From positions 1 to 43,115 of the forward strand of contig JACRCO010000036.1 of the NCBI GenBank assembly GCA_016218975.1: DNA of 43,115 nt, read 5' to 3'. The notes beneath the pieces were generated by a model. That model was not told the origin of the DNA. It did no database searches and saw only the letters and a list, made by a program, of their open reading frames with translations. The stretch comes from Deltaproteobacteria bacterium (GTDB lineage: Bacteria; Desulfobacterota; Deferrimicrobia; Deferrimicrobiales; Deferrimicrobiaceae). Of the stretch, positions 8,734 through 16,782 are shown piece by piece. A program made the translations under genes and the position numbers. Every line of letters begins with the position of its first letter. The stretch's first letter is position 1.

Positions 8734-9677
8734 GCTCTCCCTTCCGGACAATCTTCATGGGTACGCCGGCGTTCGCCGTCCCTTCCCTTTCCGCGCTGGC
8801 TACGTCCGAGAACGTGGTGCTTGTTGTGACCAACCCGGATCGTCCTTCCGGGCGCGGGCAGACGCTTGCCCCGCCGCCCGTGAAGGTGGAAGCCGAGAGA
8901 TTGGGACTGCCGGTATTCCAGCCGGAGAAGGCCAAACACCCCGACTCGGTGGCGAGGATCGCGGGAGAGCATCCGGATCTTATCGTTGTGGTGGCGTACG
9001 GCCACATCCTTCCGAAATCCATCCTGGACATTCCGAAGCTCGGCTGCATCAACGTGCATGCATCCCTGCTTCCGAAATACCGGGGGGCCGCTCCGATCAA
9101 CTGGGCGGTCGTCCGCGGCGAGGAAACGACCGGCGTGACCATCATGAAAATGGACGTCGGGATGGATACCGGTCCGATGCTCCATGTCCGGGAGATCCCG
9201 ATCGGCCATTACGACACGGCGGAAACCCTCTTCCCCAAGTTGTCCCTCCTCGGCGCCGATGCGCTGATGGAGGCATTGCGCAATCTCCATGCTGGAACGC
9301 TCGTTGAAATCCGGCAGGAGGATTCGCAGGCTTCCTATGCGCCGATGCTGAAAAAAGAGCACGGGATGATCGACTGGACGAAATCCGCACGTGAAATCCG
9401 GAACCTGATACGGGGCATGGCGCCGTGGCCGTCGGCCTACGCGTTCCATGGAGGAAAGGCGCTCAAGATCCTTTCGGCTGCGGTTCGCGAGGATCATGAT
9501 GTTCCGGGCGGAACGCCGGGCGAAATCGTCGCGGTCGGAAAGGACGGGATCGTCGTCGCCTGCGGCGAGGGGTCTCTGGCGCTCGTGCAGGTGCAGCCCG
9601 AGGGTGGCCGCCCGATGGCCTCCTGGGCGTATGCGCAGGGGCGCCGCGTGCAAAAGGGGGATCGGCTATCACAGTAA
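8730..9677 (+). CDS. fmt: Methionyl-tRNA formyltransferase
   Basis: A 315-residue enzyme, the normal length, that formylates initiator Met-tRNA with 10-formyl-tetrahydrofolate. The N-terminal Rossmann domain begins FRTIFMGTPAFAVPSL. The catalytic region INVHASLLPKYRGAAPINWA carries the Asn, His and the SLLP-RG-AP signature, and GVTIMKMDVGMDTGPML provides the catalytic Asp. A C-terminal OB-like domain starts near residue 205. The start is GTG at 8730 overlapping the def stop. The 3' end overlaps the probable start of rsmB. Confidence 0.95.
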   Translation: MSSPFRTIFMGTPAFAVPSLSALATSENVVLVVTNPDRPSGRGQTLAPPPVKVEAERLGLPVFQPEKAKHPDSVARIAGEHPDLIVVVAYGHILPKSILDIPKLGCINVHASLLPKYRGAAPINWAVVRGEETTGVTIMKMDVGMDTGPMLHVREIPIGHYDTAETLFPKLSLLGADALMEALRNLHAGTLVEIRQEDSQASYAPMLKKEHGMIDWTKSAREIRNLIRGMAPWPSAYAFHGGKALKILSAAVREDHDVPGGTPGEIVAVGKDGIVVACGEGSLALVQVQPEGGRPMASWAYAQGRRVQKGDRLSQ

Positions 9678-11002
9678 GGGAGAAGGCGCTTGCGATCCTT
9701 TCCCGCGTCGATCGGGGGGGAGCGTATGCCGACATCCTCCTGGATCGGGCGCTGGGCGGCAAGGACTTTCCCGACCCGCGCGACCGCGGGCTTCTCACCG
9801 AGCTCGTGATGGGAACTCTCCGCAGGCGCGGCACGCTCGACCTTTCATTCTCACCGTTTCTTTCGCGGCCAATCGAAAAAACCGACGCGGTGGTGCGCAA
9901 CGCGCTGCGGCTTGGCGCCTACCAGCTTATCTTTACACGGATACCCGAGAGGGTGGCCCTGTTCGAGACGGTCGCCTGCGTGAAACGGGTGCGCGGAGAG
10001 AAACCCGCCGGCCTAGTGAACGCGGTGCTTCGGGCGGTTGTCCGTGCGGGGAAGTCGCCGATATTGCCGCAGGACGGCCTCCCGAGGAAGGCCGCGGAGC
10101 TTTCGGTCCCGCTTCACCTTCTCACTGCGCTCATTCGCTCGCTGGGAGAGGAGGAGGCATTCGCCTTCCTGGCGTCTTCCCTTGAAAAACCTCCGTTCGT
10201 AGTGAGAGCCAACCGGTTCCGCAGCTCGCGGGAAGCTCTCCTTTCCCGGCTCTCCGCAGCGGGGATGGAGCCGAGGCCGTGCAGATACGCGGAGGACGGG
10301 ATAATCATCGGAAAACCCGGCCTCGTACACGCCGACCGCGGTTTCCGTTCGGGGGATTACCTGGTGATGGACGAAGGAGCCCAGCTGATCGCCCCGCTGC
10401 TTTCCCCCCGCGAGGGAGAGTCGGTGCTCGACGCCTGCGCGGCGCCCGGCGGAAAGGCGACCCACCTTGCGGCGCTCTGCATGGGGAAGGCCGGCATCGT
10501 GGCCGCGGACGCATCCGCCGCGAGGGAGAAGACGCTGCGGGATACGGCGTCGCGGCTCGGCGCGACCGGGATGACGACCGCGGTGCACGATTTTTCCAAG
10601 GGCCCCTTGCCGGGATTCGAGGAGAAATTCGACAGGGTCCTCGTGGACGCCCCCTGCACGGGGATGGGGGTGATCCGGCGGAATCCCGACGCCAAGTGGA
10701 GGTTCCGTCCCGATGACCCGGAGCGGATGGCCGGCTTGCAGCGGTCCATTCTTCGGGGAGCCTTCGCATCGCTTGCGCCGGGGGGGATCCTTCTATACAG
10801 CACGTGCTCGCCGTTGCGGCAGGAGAACGAGGAAGTGGTGAAGGCGTTCCGCGAGGAGACCGGCGCGGCGATCCTCGGCCGGGAAGCCGCGGGGAATTGG
10901 CCGGGACCGCCGGACGCATGGACGCCGGAAGGATTCGTGCGGCTCGTTCCCCACCGGCACGGGACCGACGGCTTCTTCGCCGCGCTGCTGCGGAAGGGTT
11001 AG
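9668..11002 (+). CDS. rsmB: 16S rRNA m5C967 methyltransferase RsmB, start codon unusual
   Basis: RsmB methylates C967 of 16S rRNA using SAM. The C-terminal catalytic domain has DACAAPGGKATHLAAL (SAM loop), DAPCTGMGVIRRNPDAKWR with the catalytic PC motif, and YSTCSPLRQENEEVV with the second cysteine. The N-terminal NusB-like RNA-binding domain clearly reads back to about 9674 (VREKALAILSRVDRGGAYAD). However, the first ordinary start codon in this frame is GTG at 9806, which would remove about 45 residues of that domain. The start given here is ATC at 9668, preceded by AAAAGGGGG seven bases upstream; it is a guess. With it the length is 444 residues, the normal size. The gene overlaps the fmt end by 10 bp. 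Confidence 0.85.
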   Translation: MTVREKALAILSRVDRGGAYADILLDRALGGKDFPDPRDRGLLTELVMGTLRRRGTLDLSFSPFLSRPIEKTDAVVRNALRLGAYQLIFTRIPERVALFETVACVKRVRGEKPAGLVNAVLRAVVRAGKSPILPQDGLPRKAAELSVPLHLLTALIRSLGEEEAFAFLASSLEKPPFVVRANRFRSSREALLSRLSAAGMEPRPCRYAEDGIIIGKPGLVHADRGFRSGDYLVMDEGAQLIAPLLSPREGESVLDACAAPGGKATHLAALCMGKAGIVAADASAAREKTLRDTASRLGATGMTTAVHDFSKGPLPGFEEKFDRVLVDAPCTGMGVIRRNPDAKWRFRPDDPERMAGLQRSILRGAFASLAPGGILLYSTCSPLRQENEEVVKAFREETGAAILGREAAGNWPGPPDAWTPEGFVRLVPHRHGTDGFFAALLRKG

Positions 11003-11003
11003 C

Positions 11004-11031
11004 CCTCACTACGAACCATGGTGGGAAATGC
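11004..11031. repeat. Partial copy of the 22.6-kb palindromic repeat end
   Basis: CTACGAACCATGGTG at 11009-11023, followed by GGAAATGC, matches the right end of the palindromic element at 22639-22822 (CTACGAACCATGGTG followed by AAAAATGC). Only about 28 bp is recognisable, immediately after the rsmB stop. No matching left arm is seen, so this is a decayed or truncated copy. Confidence 0.55.
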
Positions 11032-11089
11032 ATGATAGTGACATGATAGAATCGACCGCGATCTACAAGGGCTGAACATGGAGGATTCC

Positions 11090-11782
11090 ATGGATTATTA
11101 CGTGGCGCCGTCGCTCCTTTCCGCCGATTTCGGCAGGCTTGCGGAGGAGGTCCGGGCCGTCGAGGCCGCGGGCGCCGACCTGCTCCACGTGGACGTCATG
11201 GACGGCCGGTTCGTCCCGAACATCACGATCGGACCCCCGGTGGTCGCAGCGATAAAGCGTTGCGCGACGGTTCCGCTCGACGTCCACCTGATGATCGTCG
11301 AGCCGCAGGAATATATCGAGGCTTTCGCGAATGCAGGCGCCGACGTCATCACGATCCATGCGGAGGCCACCCCCCACCTTCAGCGCGCGGTGGCGCGGAT
11401 CCGCGAACTGGGGAAAAAGCCCGGCGTCGCGCTGAATCCCTCCACGTCCCTGTCCGCCGTAGAGTGGGTCCTCACCGACGTCGACATGGTGCTGCTCATG
11501 ACGGTGAACCCGGGGTTCGGCGGGCAGGCGTACCTGCCGGGGATGACGGGGAAGATCGAACTGCTGCGGTCGCAGCTTGCGCGGACCGGGCTGCAGGTGG
11601 ACATCGAGGTGGACGGAGGGATCAAGGCCGACAACGTCTCCGAGGTCGTCAGGGCAGGCGCGAACGTGATCGTTTCGGGATCGGGGATTTTCGGGACGAA
11701 GGATTACGGCAGGACGATCTCCCGGATGAAGGAAAGCATCCGCCAGGCGGCATCGGCGGCGGCGGGAGGGGGGAAGCGATGA
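11090..11782 (+). CDS. rpe: Ribulose-phosphate 3-epimerase
   Basis: A 230-residue TIM-barrel enzyme interconverting ribulose 5-phosphate and xylulose 5-phosphate. Signature stretches are APSLLSADFGRL at the start, HVDVMDGRFVPNITIGP with the metal-binding His and Asp, DVHLMI, MTVNPGFGGQ for the phosphate loop, and IEVDGGIK with the second catalytic Asp. ATG at 11090 is chosen because GGAGG lies five bases upstream and the protein then begins MDYYVAPSLLSADF; an ATG at 11078 would add four residues. The stop overlaps the LUD gene start (ATGA). Confidence 0.95.
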   Translation: MDYYVAPSLLSADFGRLAEEVRAVEAAGADLLHVDVMDGRFVPNITIGPPVVAAIKRCATVPLDVHLMIVEPQEYIEAFANAGADVITIHAEATPHLQRAVARIRELGKKPGVALNPSTSLSAVEWVLTDVDMVLLMTVNPGFGGQAYLPGMTGKIELLRSQLARTGLQVDIEVDGGIKADNVSEVVRAGANVIVSGSGIFGTKDYGRTISRMKESIRQAASAAAGGGKR

Positions 11783-12420
11783 ACCGCGTCGATCTCGGAC
11801 TGTGGCAGCTCGAGTTGAGGGGGAAGAAGTGCGTCGAGGCCCTCCGAAAGAACGGCTTCGACGCCGAATACCACTCCGGCAGGGAAGGAGCGCGCGAGCG
11901 CGTGCTGAAGGAGTGCGAAAAGGCCGGATCCATCGGCTTCGGCGGGTCGATGACGATAGCGGAGTTGGGGATCTACGACACCCTCAAGGAGAGCGGAAAG
12001 AAACTTTTCGATCACGGGCGGGTTCCGCAGGCCGAAAAGGCGGCGGCGAGGCTCGGGCAGCTCACCTGCGACCTGTTCCTCACCGGCACGAATGCGGTGA
12101 CGCTCGGCGGCGTTCTTGTCAACCTTGACATGAACGGTAACCGGACGAATGCCATGACCTTCGGCCCGAAAAAGATCGTCGTCGTGGCGGGCTGCCAGAA
12201 AGTGGTGGCGAACGTGGACGACGGTATACGCAGGATAAAAACCCACGTCGCGCCCCGAAACACCAAGCGTCTGAAGCTGGCCACACCCTGCGCTACGACC
12301 GGATTCTGCGAGGATTGCAATTCCCCCCAGCGGATCTGCCGGGTCTACTCGATGATCGAGAGACGGCCGCCGCACTCCGACATCACCGTGCTCCTATGCG
12401 GCGAGCCTATGGGGTTATAA
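11779..12420 (+). CDS. LUD-domain protein (LutC/DUF162-like)
   Basis: A 213-residue protein of the LUD family, named after the lactate-utilisation proteins LutB and LutC. The conserved core is visible as IGFGGSMTIAELGIYDTLKE (about 53-72), DLFLTGTNAVTLGGVLVNLDMNGNR (about 98-122) and GPKKIVVVAGCQKVV (about 130-144). A C-terminal Cys-rich end (CATTGFCEDCNSPQRICRVY) could hold a metal or cluster, which is common in stand-alone members. No lutA or lutB partner is adjacent, so lactate oxidation cannot be claimed. It overlaps rpe by ATGA and ends the long plus-strand operon. Confidence 0.85.
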   Translation: MNRVDLGLWQLELRGKKCVEALRKNGFDAEYHSGREGARERVLKECEKAGSIGFGGSMTIAELGIYDTLKESGKKLFDHGRVPQAEKAAARLGQLTCDLFLTGTNAVTLGGVLVNLDMNGNRTNAMTFGPKKIVVVAGCQKVVANVDDGIRRIKTHVAPRNTKRLKLATPCATTGFCEDCNSPQRICRVYSMIERRPPHSDITVLLCGEPMGL

Positions 12421-12654
12421 GCGATCGAACGACGTGCGAGCGCCTCGCGGGGTACCCCTCGCGGGGGACGCCTTGCCCGGCCGTCCATGGCCGGGCTGCG
12501 GCTCGCGAGCTCCAAAGCACGCTGCCATGGACGGCAGCGTGCCGCGGGCGCATGGATGCGCAAGAGCGGCCCGCCCTCCCTGGCTCCCGCTTCGTCGCTC
12601 GACGCCCCCGCGAGGGGCACCCCGTTTCGGCGGCTCGCACGTAAGTTTGATCGC
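12421..12654. repeat. 234-bp imperfect palindromic repeat element
   Basis: The left end begins GCGATCGAACGACGTGCGAG and the reverse complement of the right end begins GCGATCAAACTTACGTGCGAG; both continue with CGGGG-CCCCTCGCGGGGG. The element is therefore one large imperfect inverted repeat with arms of about 50 bp. Inside are two perfect hairpins: GCCCGGCC-GTCCAT-GGCCGGGC (12475-12496) and CACGCTGCC-ATGGAC-GGCAGCGTG (12518-12541). Bases 12520-12562 are identical to 42842-42884. Reading frames through it are GC-rich artefacts. It starts one base after the LUD stop codon. Confidence 0.85.
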
Positions 12655-12691
12655 GTCATGCATTATCCGGGTTGAAAGGAGGTACGCTCTA

Positions 12692-13060
12692 TTGCCGCTG
12701 ATATATATGGGGTTTCTGGTCATAGGGGTGTTCACCGGGGCGGTGTCGGGGATGTTCGGGATAGGCGGCGGAGTGTTCGTCATCCCGGCGATGGTGTATA
12801 TCTTCGGGTTCACGCAGAAGACGGCGACGGGGACGTCGCTGGCGATGCTCCTTCCGCCCATAGGCATCCTTGCCTTCCTCCAGTTCTACCGGGCAGGGCA
12901 GGTAAACGTCGCCGCTGCGATCCTCCTTATCGCGGGTTTCCTCGCGGGATCCTGGCTCTCCGCCGGATACGCGGTCGCCCTTCCCGACCTGCTCCTGAAG
13001 CGTCTTTTCGGCGGCGTGTTGATCGTGATGGGGGCGATATACATATTGACGGCCCGTTAA
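12692..13060 (+). CDS. Half-size TSUP (TauE/SafE) family membrane protein
   Basis: A 122-residue membrane protein with four hydrophobic segments, corresponding to one repeat of the TSUP/TauE family, which exports sulfite, sulfonates or other anions. The motif GAVSGMFGIGGGVFVIPAMV (about 13-32) is the family's Gly-rich signature. Normal members have two such repeats in about 250 residues, so this one probably acts as a dimer. The start is TTG at 12692, placed eight bases after AAAGGAGGT; the longer open frame upstream runs through the palindromic repeat and is not believed. The last codons lie in the 26-bp direct repeat, where the stop TAA follows directly. Confidence 0.8.
   Translation: MPLIYMGFLVIGVFTGAVSGMFGIGGGVFVIPAMVYIFGFTQKTATGTSLAMLLPPIGILAFLQFYRAGQVNVAAAILLIAGFLAGSWLSAGYAVALPDLLLKRLFGGVLIVMGAIYILTAR
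13032..13057. repeat. 26-bp direct repeat, copy 1 (left boundary of the envelope island)
   Basis: Begins GGGCGATATACATATTGACG and is identical over 26 bp to 20740-20765. It encodes the last residues of the TSUP protein, with its stop TAA immediately after. Flanking bases differ on both sides of the two copies. Confidence 0.9.
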
Positions 13061-13308
13061 TGGATAGTAACAATCACGCGGAAACTTGTCCGGCCGATTT
13101 TCCGATCAGCACTTTCCTCCGATAATACTCATCCTGCAAAAAATTATTAAAGGTACTGCCCGACCGCTTCGATATATATATTGTGGCGGGCATCCTTGAA
13201 ACATCTCCTGGAACAGCCATTCGTTACCGACCAAACCGGTTGCACTGTCGACATGAATGAAATTCACTCAAATATGGAATTTCAAAACCCGTCCTTGAGG
13301 TGAAGAGG
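13061..13308 (+). promoter_or_regulatory. AT-richer leader region of the envelope operon
   Basis: About 250 bp without a convincing gene, clearly richer in A+T than the surrounding genes (for example AAAAAATTATTAAAGG near 13139 and GATATATATATTG near 13171). This is the expected place for the promoter of the seven-gene operon that follows. No sigma-70 or sigma-54 element is good enough to name, and no riboswitch fold is apparent. Confidence 0.4.
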
Positions 13309-14526
13309 ATGAAAAGGATCATTCTTGCGATTTTCGTTCTTGTCTTCACCGGTTGCGCGACGTCACCGGAAATCACCGCATGGAACATGGTGCGGGAGGT
13401 GAACACCCCCGCAGCCTACAAAGACTTCGCTCAGCGTTATCCGCAAAGCGGCCACGCGGACGAGGCTCGCGAACTGATCGGGAAATCGGAAAAGGAGCGG
13501 ATCATGAAGGCGGGATCGGTGGCCGAGTGCGTCGGGATAATGAAGACAAACCCCGACCCGAAGACCGCCGCCATGGTGGGAGACCTCGCCTTCAAGGCTG
13601 CGCAGAAGGAAACCTCCGTGGATGCCCTTTACGAGTTTCTCGCCTATTTCAAGGGACACGGCGGAGCGCAGGAGGTACGGAACCGGCTCGAGGAGCTCGA
13701 GTTCGAAAGTGCCCGCAAGGACCCCTCCCCCATGCCCAAGGAGTATTTCCTGTACCGGTACCCGGGTTCGCGGTTCGAGGCGGAAGGGAGAAAGCTCCTG
13801 CAGGAGACGACCTTCCGTCAGGTGAAGCAGTGGGGGAACCAGTACGGATACAAGGCGTTTCTCGCGAAGTTCCCCGATGCCCCCCAAGCTGCGGAGGTTG
13901 GGGGATGGATACGTTCCGCCCCACAGCGGCCCGGATTGCCGGACCTGGCCGGGGCGATCTCGGAAGCGGTTTCCAGGAGCCCTTTGCTCCGTAAGCACTC
14001 CTGTGCTCTCGCGCTGTCCTCCGCCATTAAAGAAAACGCCGGGGACCCGGATGTTCTCAGGCGCCGGCTGTACGAACTCGAGAAGGGAGCGGATTCCGGA
14101 GCGCTTCCCGACATGTGCGCTTCCGCCGGCCTCAAGGCCAGGCCCGACTCCGAGGGAAACCTCTCGGAGGCCCTCCAGGCGCTGGCGATCCTTGAGACGC
14201 AGAGGAAAGAATTGGCCGGGAAGTGGGAGGTCTACAGGGAGCGGGACGAGATGGTCAAAGCCGCCATCGCCGCGAGCACTAACGTCTCCAACGAGCTTGA
14301 GACCGCCGAACTGTCCGAGGAGGTCCTGGGCAGCGGCCCCCTCGGCAGGGTGGACACCGGGGCGGAAAAGGGATCGCAGTCGGCGAATAGGGCCCTCGAG
14401 CGGTTCCAGTCGGTGCAGAACGTGATCCGCAGGGACAAGGAGGACATTCAGCGGATGCTGCTCGAGACCGAATCGTACTACAAGCCGCTTAAACTGTACG
14501 TAACCGGCTGCGTCGTTGCGAAATAG
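13309..14526 (+). CDS. Lipoprotein with repeated helical segments, function unknown
   Basis: A 405-residue predicted lipoprotein. MKRIILAIFVLVFTGC is a short signal peptide ending in a lipobox (FTGC), so the mature protein should be anchored by Cys16. The mature part is largely helical. Segments such as AYKDFAQRYPQSGHADEARELI, YKAFLAKFPDAPQAAEV and EYFLYRYPGSRFEAEGRKLL have the look of TPR-like repeats (F..YP.S..A.EA). The second half (about 200-400) is charged helix. ATG at 13309 is preferred over GTG at 13300 because it gives a compact signal peptide. It is the first gene of a seven-gene same-strand run. No family was recognised. Confidence 0.75.
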   Translation: MKRIILAIFVLVFTGCATSPEITAWNMVREVNTPAAYKDFAQRYPQSGHADEARELIGKSEKERIMKAGSVAECVGIMKTNPDPKTAAMVGDLAFKAAQKETSVDALYEFLAYFKGHGGAQEVRNRLEELEFESARKDPSPMPKEYFLYRYPGSRFEAEGRKLLQETTFRQVKQWGNQYGYKAFLAKFPDAPQAAEVGGWIRSAPQRPGLPDLAGAISEAVSRSPLLRKHSCALALSSAIKENAGDPDVLRRRLYELEKGADSGALPDMCASAGLKARPDSEGNLSEALQALAILETQRKELAGKWEVYRERDEMVKAAIAASTNVSNELETAELSEEVLGSGPLGRVDTGAEKGSQSANRALERFQSVQNVIRRDKEDIQRMLLETESYYKPLKLYVTGCVVAK

Positions 14527-14545
14527 TCCTGCAGGGAGGCGAACG

Positions 14546-15262
14546 ATGAAATACGCGATTCCGACTGCGGTTGTTTTCGCGGGATTCCTGATTTTCGGCC
14601 GGGGCGCGGCGGTCGCCGAAAGCCCGCTGTTCCTGCCGAAGGCCGAAAAAGCCCCCTCTCTCATGACAGCGGCCGAGGCGGGCAGCCTGCGGAAGGAGGC
14701 GGAGGGGCTCAAACGCAAGGGGGAACTCCTTAAGGAAGCCGCGAACAAGAAGTACGCGGCTGCCGGGGAGCTCCGGAAAAAGGCAGGCGGGTTCCGTTCG
14801 GAGTCCTCGAAGAAGGGGGAGGCGTTACGGAGCAAGGCGGAGGAAACCGCCGCCATATCAAGCATGCTCGGCGACATGTTCAGCATAATGTCGAGCGTGG
14901 GCGGAATGGGCGGAGGAGGGTTCTCCTCCAATGCCGCGCTTGCCTCGTCCCTGACGGGCAAGATGATCCAGGGGCAGCAAGCGAGCGACGCGAAAGGGAT
15001 CATGAGCGCCCAGGCCAGGTCGGGACAGATCGCGATGGAGGCCGAAAAGAAAGCCGGCCCGCTGGAACTGCGCGCCGATGAGCTCGAAAACGAGGGGAAC
15101 CGCCTCATGGAAGCCCACAACCGCCTGATGGGCATCGCGAACGCGAAGTTCCTGCTCGTCGCAGCCGACGAGCTGTCGAGGAAGGTCGACGCGGACACCC
15201 GCCACCTGGAACGGCTCAAGGAGAGCAACCGGGGACTCCTCATGTCGATGTCGGCTCGCTGA
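14546..15262 (+). CDS. Secreted helical protein, function unknown
   Basis: A 238-residue protein with a signal peptide (about residues 1-25, cleavage after AAVAE or thereabouts). It is followed by a Lys/Glu/Ala-rich helical region (about 40-110), a Gly/Met-rich linker (SSVGGMGGGGFSSNAALASS), and a second helical region to the C-terminus. The helical parts have heptad-like spacing and may form coiled coils. There is no lipobox. ATG at 14546 follows GGGAGGC by five bases and lies 19 bp after the upstream stop. The protein has no recognised domain. The next gene starts 8 bp after its stop. Confidence 0.7.
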   Translation: MKYAIPTAVVFAGFLIFGRGAAVAESPLFLPKAEKAPSLMTAAEAGSLRKEAEGLKRKGELLKEAANKKYAAAGELRKKAGGFRSESSKKGEALRSKAEETAAISSMLGDMFSIMSSVGGMGGGGFSSNAALASSLTGKMIQGQQASDAKGIMSAQARSGQIAMEAEKKAGPLELRADELENEGNRLMEAHNRLMGIANAKFLLVAADELSRKVDADTRHLERLKESNRGLLMSMSAR

Positions 15263-15270
15263 TTGCGCAG

Positions 15271-16782
15271 ATGCGCGGATGCGGCGACAGAACGGATGGC
15301 TGGCGCTGCGCCCTGTTCCTTGCGCTTCTATTGATTCCAACGCAGGCATGGTCGGACACCGGGAAGGACAAGGCCGACCGCCTCTGCGAACGGGCGGATT
15401 CGGCGGAACGGGAAGCGCGGGATTACGAAAGAAAATCCGCGGAGCGCCGGCGGTTCCTGAAAGGGACGGGTAAGCTCGATCTGCCGGGATCCGCCGCACC
15501 GGCCGTAGGCGTCAACACGGCCGCGCTCAGGCAATCCATCAAGGCGCAGGTCGCACAGGCAAGGGCGATGCTGCCGCAGTTGCGGCAGGGTGCGGCCGCC
15601 GCGAGCCAGGACCGTGGAGCCGTTCCCGGGCTCAGTCAATACTTCAGCCGGATGGAGGGCAGCATCGGCACTGCGCTCCAGGGGATCGAGGCGTGCCTCG
15701 ACTCGCCGGAGCGCTGCAATCCCCCCTCGTTCTTCTGTCCCTCTCCGCCGAACATAACGTCATATGCCGGAAAAGGCTCGTCCGCCGACTTCGTTCGCCA
15801 GGTACAGGAGTCCTACCGCAAGGCGGCGAATTCGGCAAACCAGGCATGCCGGGACCTGCAGGGCGAGGCGGCGCGCGCAGTGGAACGCCTCCGGCAGGAG
15901 CACCGGGCCGCAGGGATGAATCCTGAATCGCCGGGAAGCGGCGGGTCGCAGCGGTTCGGGGATGCCGACCTCTATATCAGGCGTTCGGAATCGCTGAAAA
16001 GAGATGCCGCCAGCCACCGGCTTGAGGCCGATAAAGCCTCGGGTGTCGGGGGATATTGTGGCACCCGTTCGAGCTCCGCCTCCCATGCGGGCAGGACCCG
16101 CAATCTCGTGGAAGGTCTCAAGGCTGCCGGGAAGGGAGGAAGGACGCCCGGGGAGGGGTTTCGGTACGATGCGAAAGTGATCGACCTGAAGGCGGAATGG
16201 GAAAAGAAGTGGAACAAGGGTAACAGGCTCGAAGCATCCGTCGTCCCCCCCTTGCCTAAATTGTCCGCAGGACGGCAGGACGGCGGGACGGCCGCCGAAA
16301 AGGTCAAGGAACAGGTCTTGGCGCAAGGGCTGGGGCTCATCGATCCCCTGGGTGTCGCGGCTCATGTACAGGATTACTTCGATGATTACATCGATCGGGG
16401 GGGGCCGGATTGGTGGTGCAATCTCAAGTCCTCGTATCGGGAGGCCGACGAGCGGATGGGGCTTACCGAGTTCATCAAGGACCGCCCGAAGGAATTGGTG
16501 AAGGACGTCATCACCGGGTACGTGGAGAAGAACTGCCCTTACGGGAAGTCCCTCACGACTGGGTACAAGATCCTGTCCGCGGTAAAAACGACCGCCGACG
16601 ACGTTGGAGGGATCATCGTGGATGCCCCCCGCGTGATCGCCTACGGCAGCGAGGCCGAGGCGAAGGCGCTGTCCAGGAGCGCGGACCTGGTTCCCGTCTA
16701 CTTCCTGAACAATCTTTTCGACGATGTTACCGGGAAATTCCCCATGCCGAAGTTGAGGCAGGCCGGGCACGCGCATGAGTAG
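15271..16782 (+). CDS. Large secreted protein, function unknown
   Basis: A 503-residue protein with an N-terminal signal peptide (CALFLALLLIPTQAWSD, residues 13-29). The mature N-terminal half is highly charged and helical. The middle contains several cysteines (CEAR-type spacing in LQGIEACLDSPERCNPPSFFC), which could form disulfides in the periplasm. The C-terminal 150 residues are more globular (AAHVQDYFDDYIDRGGPDWW and onward). No known domain was recognised. It overlaps the next gene by eight bases, so the two are probably co-translated. The start ATG at 15271 places the signal peptide behind a charged n-region. Confidence 0.7.
   Translation: MRGCGDRTDGWRCALFLALLLIPTQAWSDTGKDKADRLCERADSAEREARDYERKSAERRRFLKGTGKLDLPGSAAPAVGVNTAALRQSIKAQVAQARAMLPQLRQGAAAASQDRGAVPGLSQYFSRMEGSIGTALQGIEACLDSPERCNPPSFFCPSPPNITSYAGKGSSADFVRQVQESYRKAANSANQACRDLQGEAARAVERLRQEHRAAGMNPESPGSGGSQRFGDADLYIRRSESLKRDAASHRLEADKASGVGGYCGTRSSSASHAGRTRNLVEGLKAAGKGGRTPGEGFRYDAKVIDLKAEWEKKWNKGNRLEASVVPPLPKLSAGRQDGGTAAEKVKEQVLAQGLGLIDPLGVAAHVQDYFDDYIDRGGPDWWCNLKSSYREADERMGLTEFIKDRPKELVKDVITGYVEKNCPYGKSLTTGYKILSAVKTTADDVGGIIVDAPRVIAYGSEAEAKALSRSADLVPVYFLNNLFDDVTGKFPMPKLRQAGHAHE

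Noticed and set aside
12434-13060. A 208-residue version of the TSUP protein
   Set aside because: The extra N-terminus is encoded by the palindromic repeat. A strong ribosome site precedes TTG at 12692, where the membrane protein begins.
13363-15243. A 626-codon minus-strand open frame
   Set aside because: It is the antisense of two plus-strand exported proteins that have signal peptides and ribosome sites; its Ser/Arg/Pro-rich translation is typical of antisense in GC-rich DNA.
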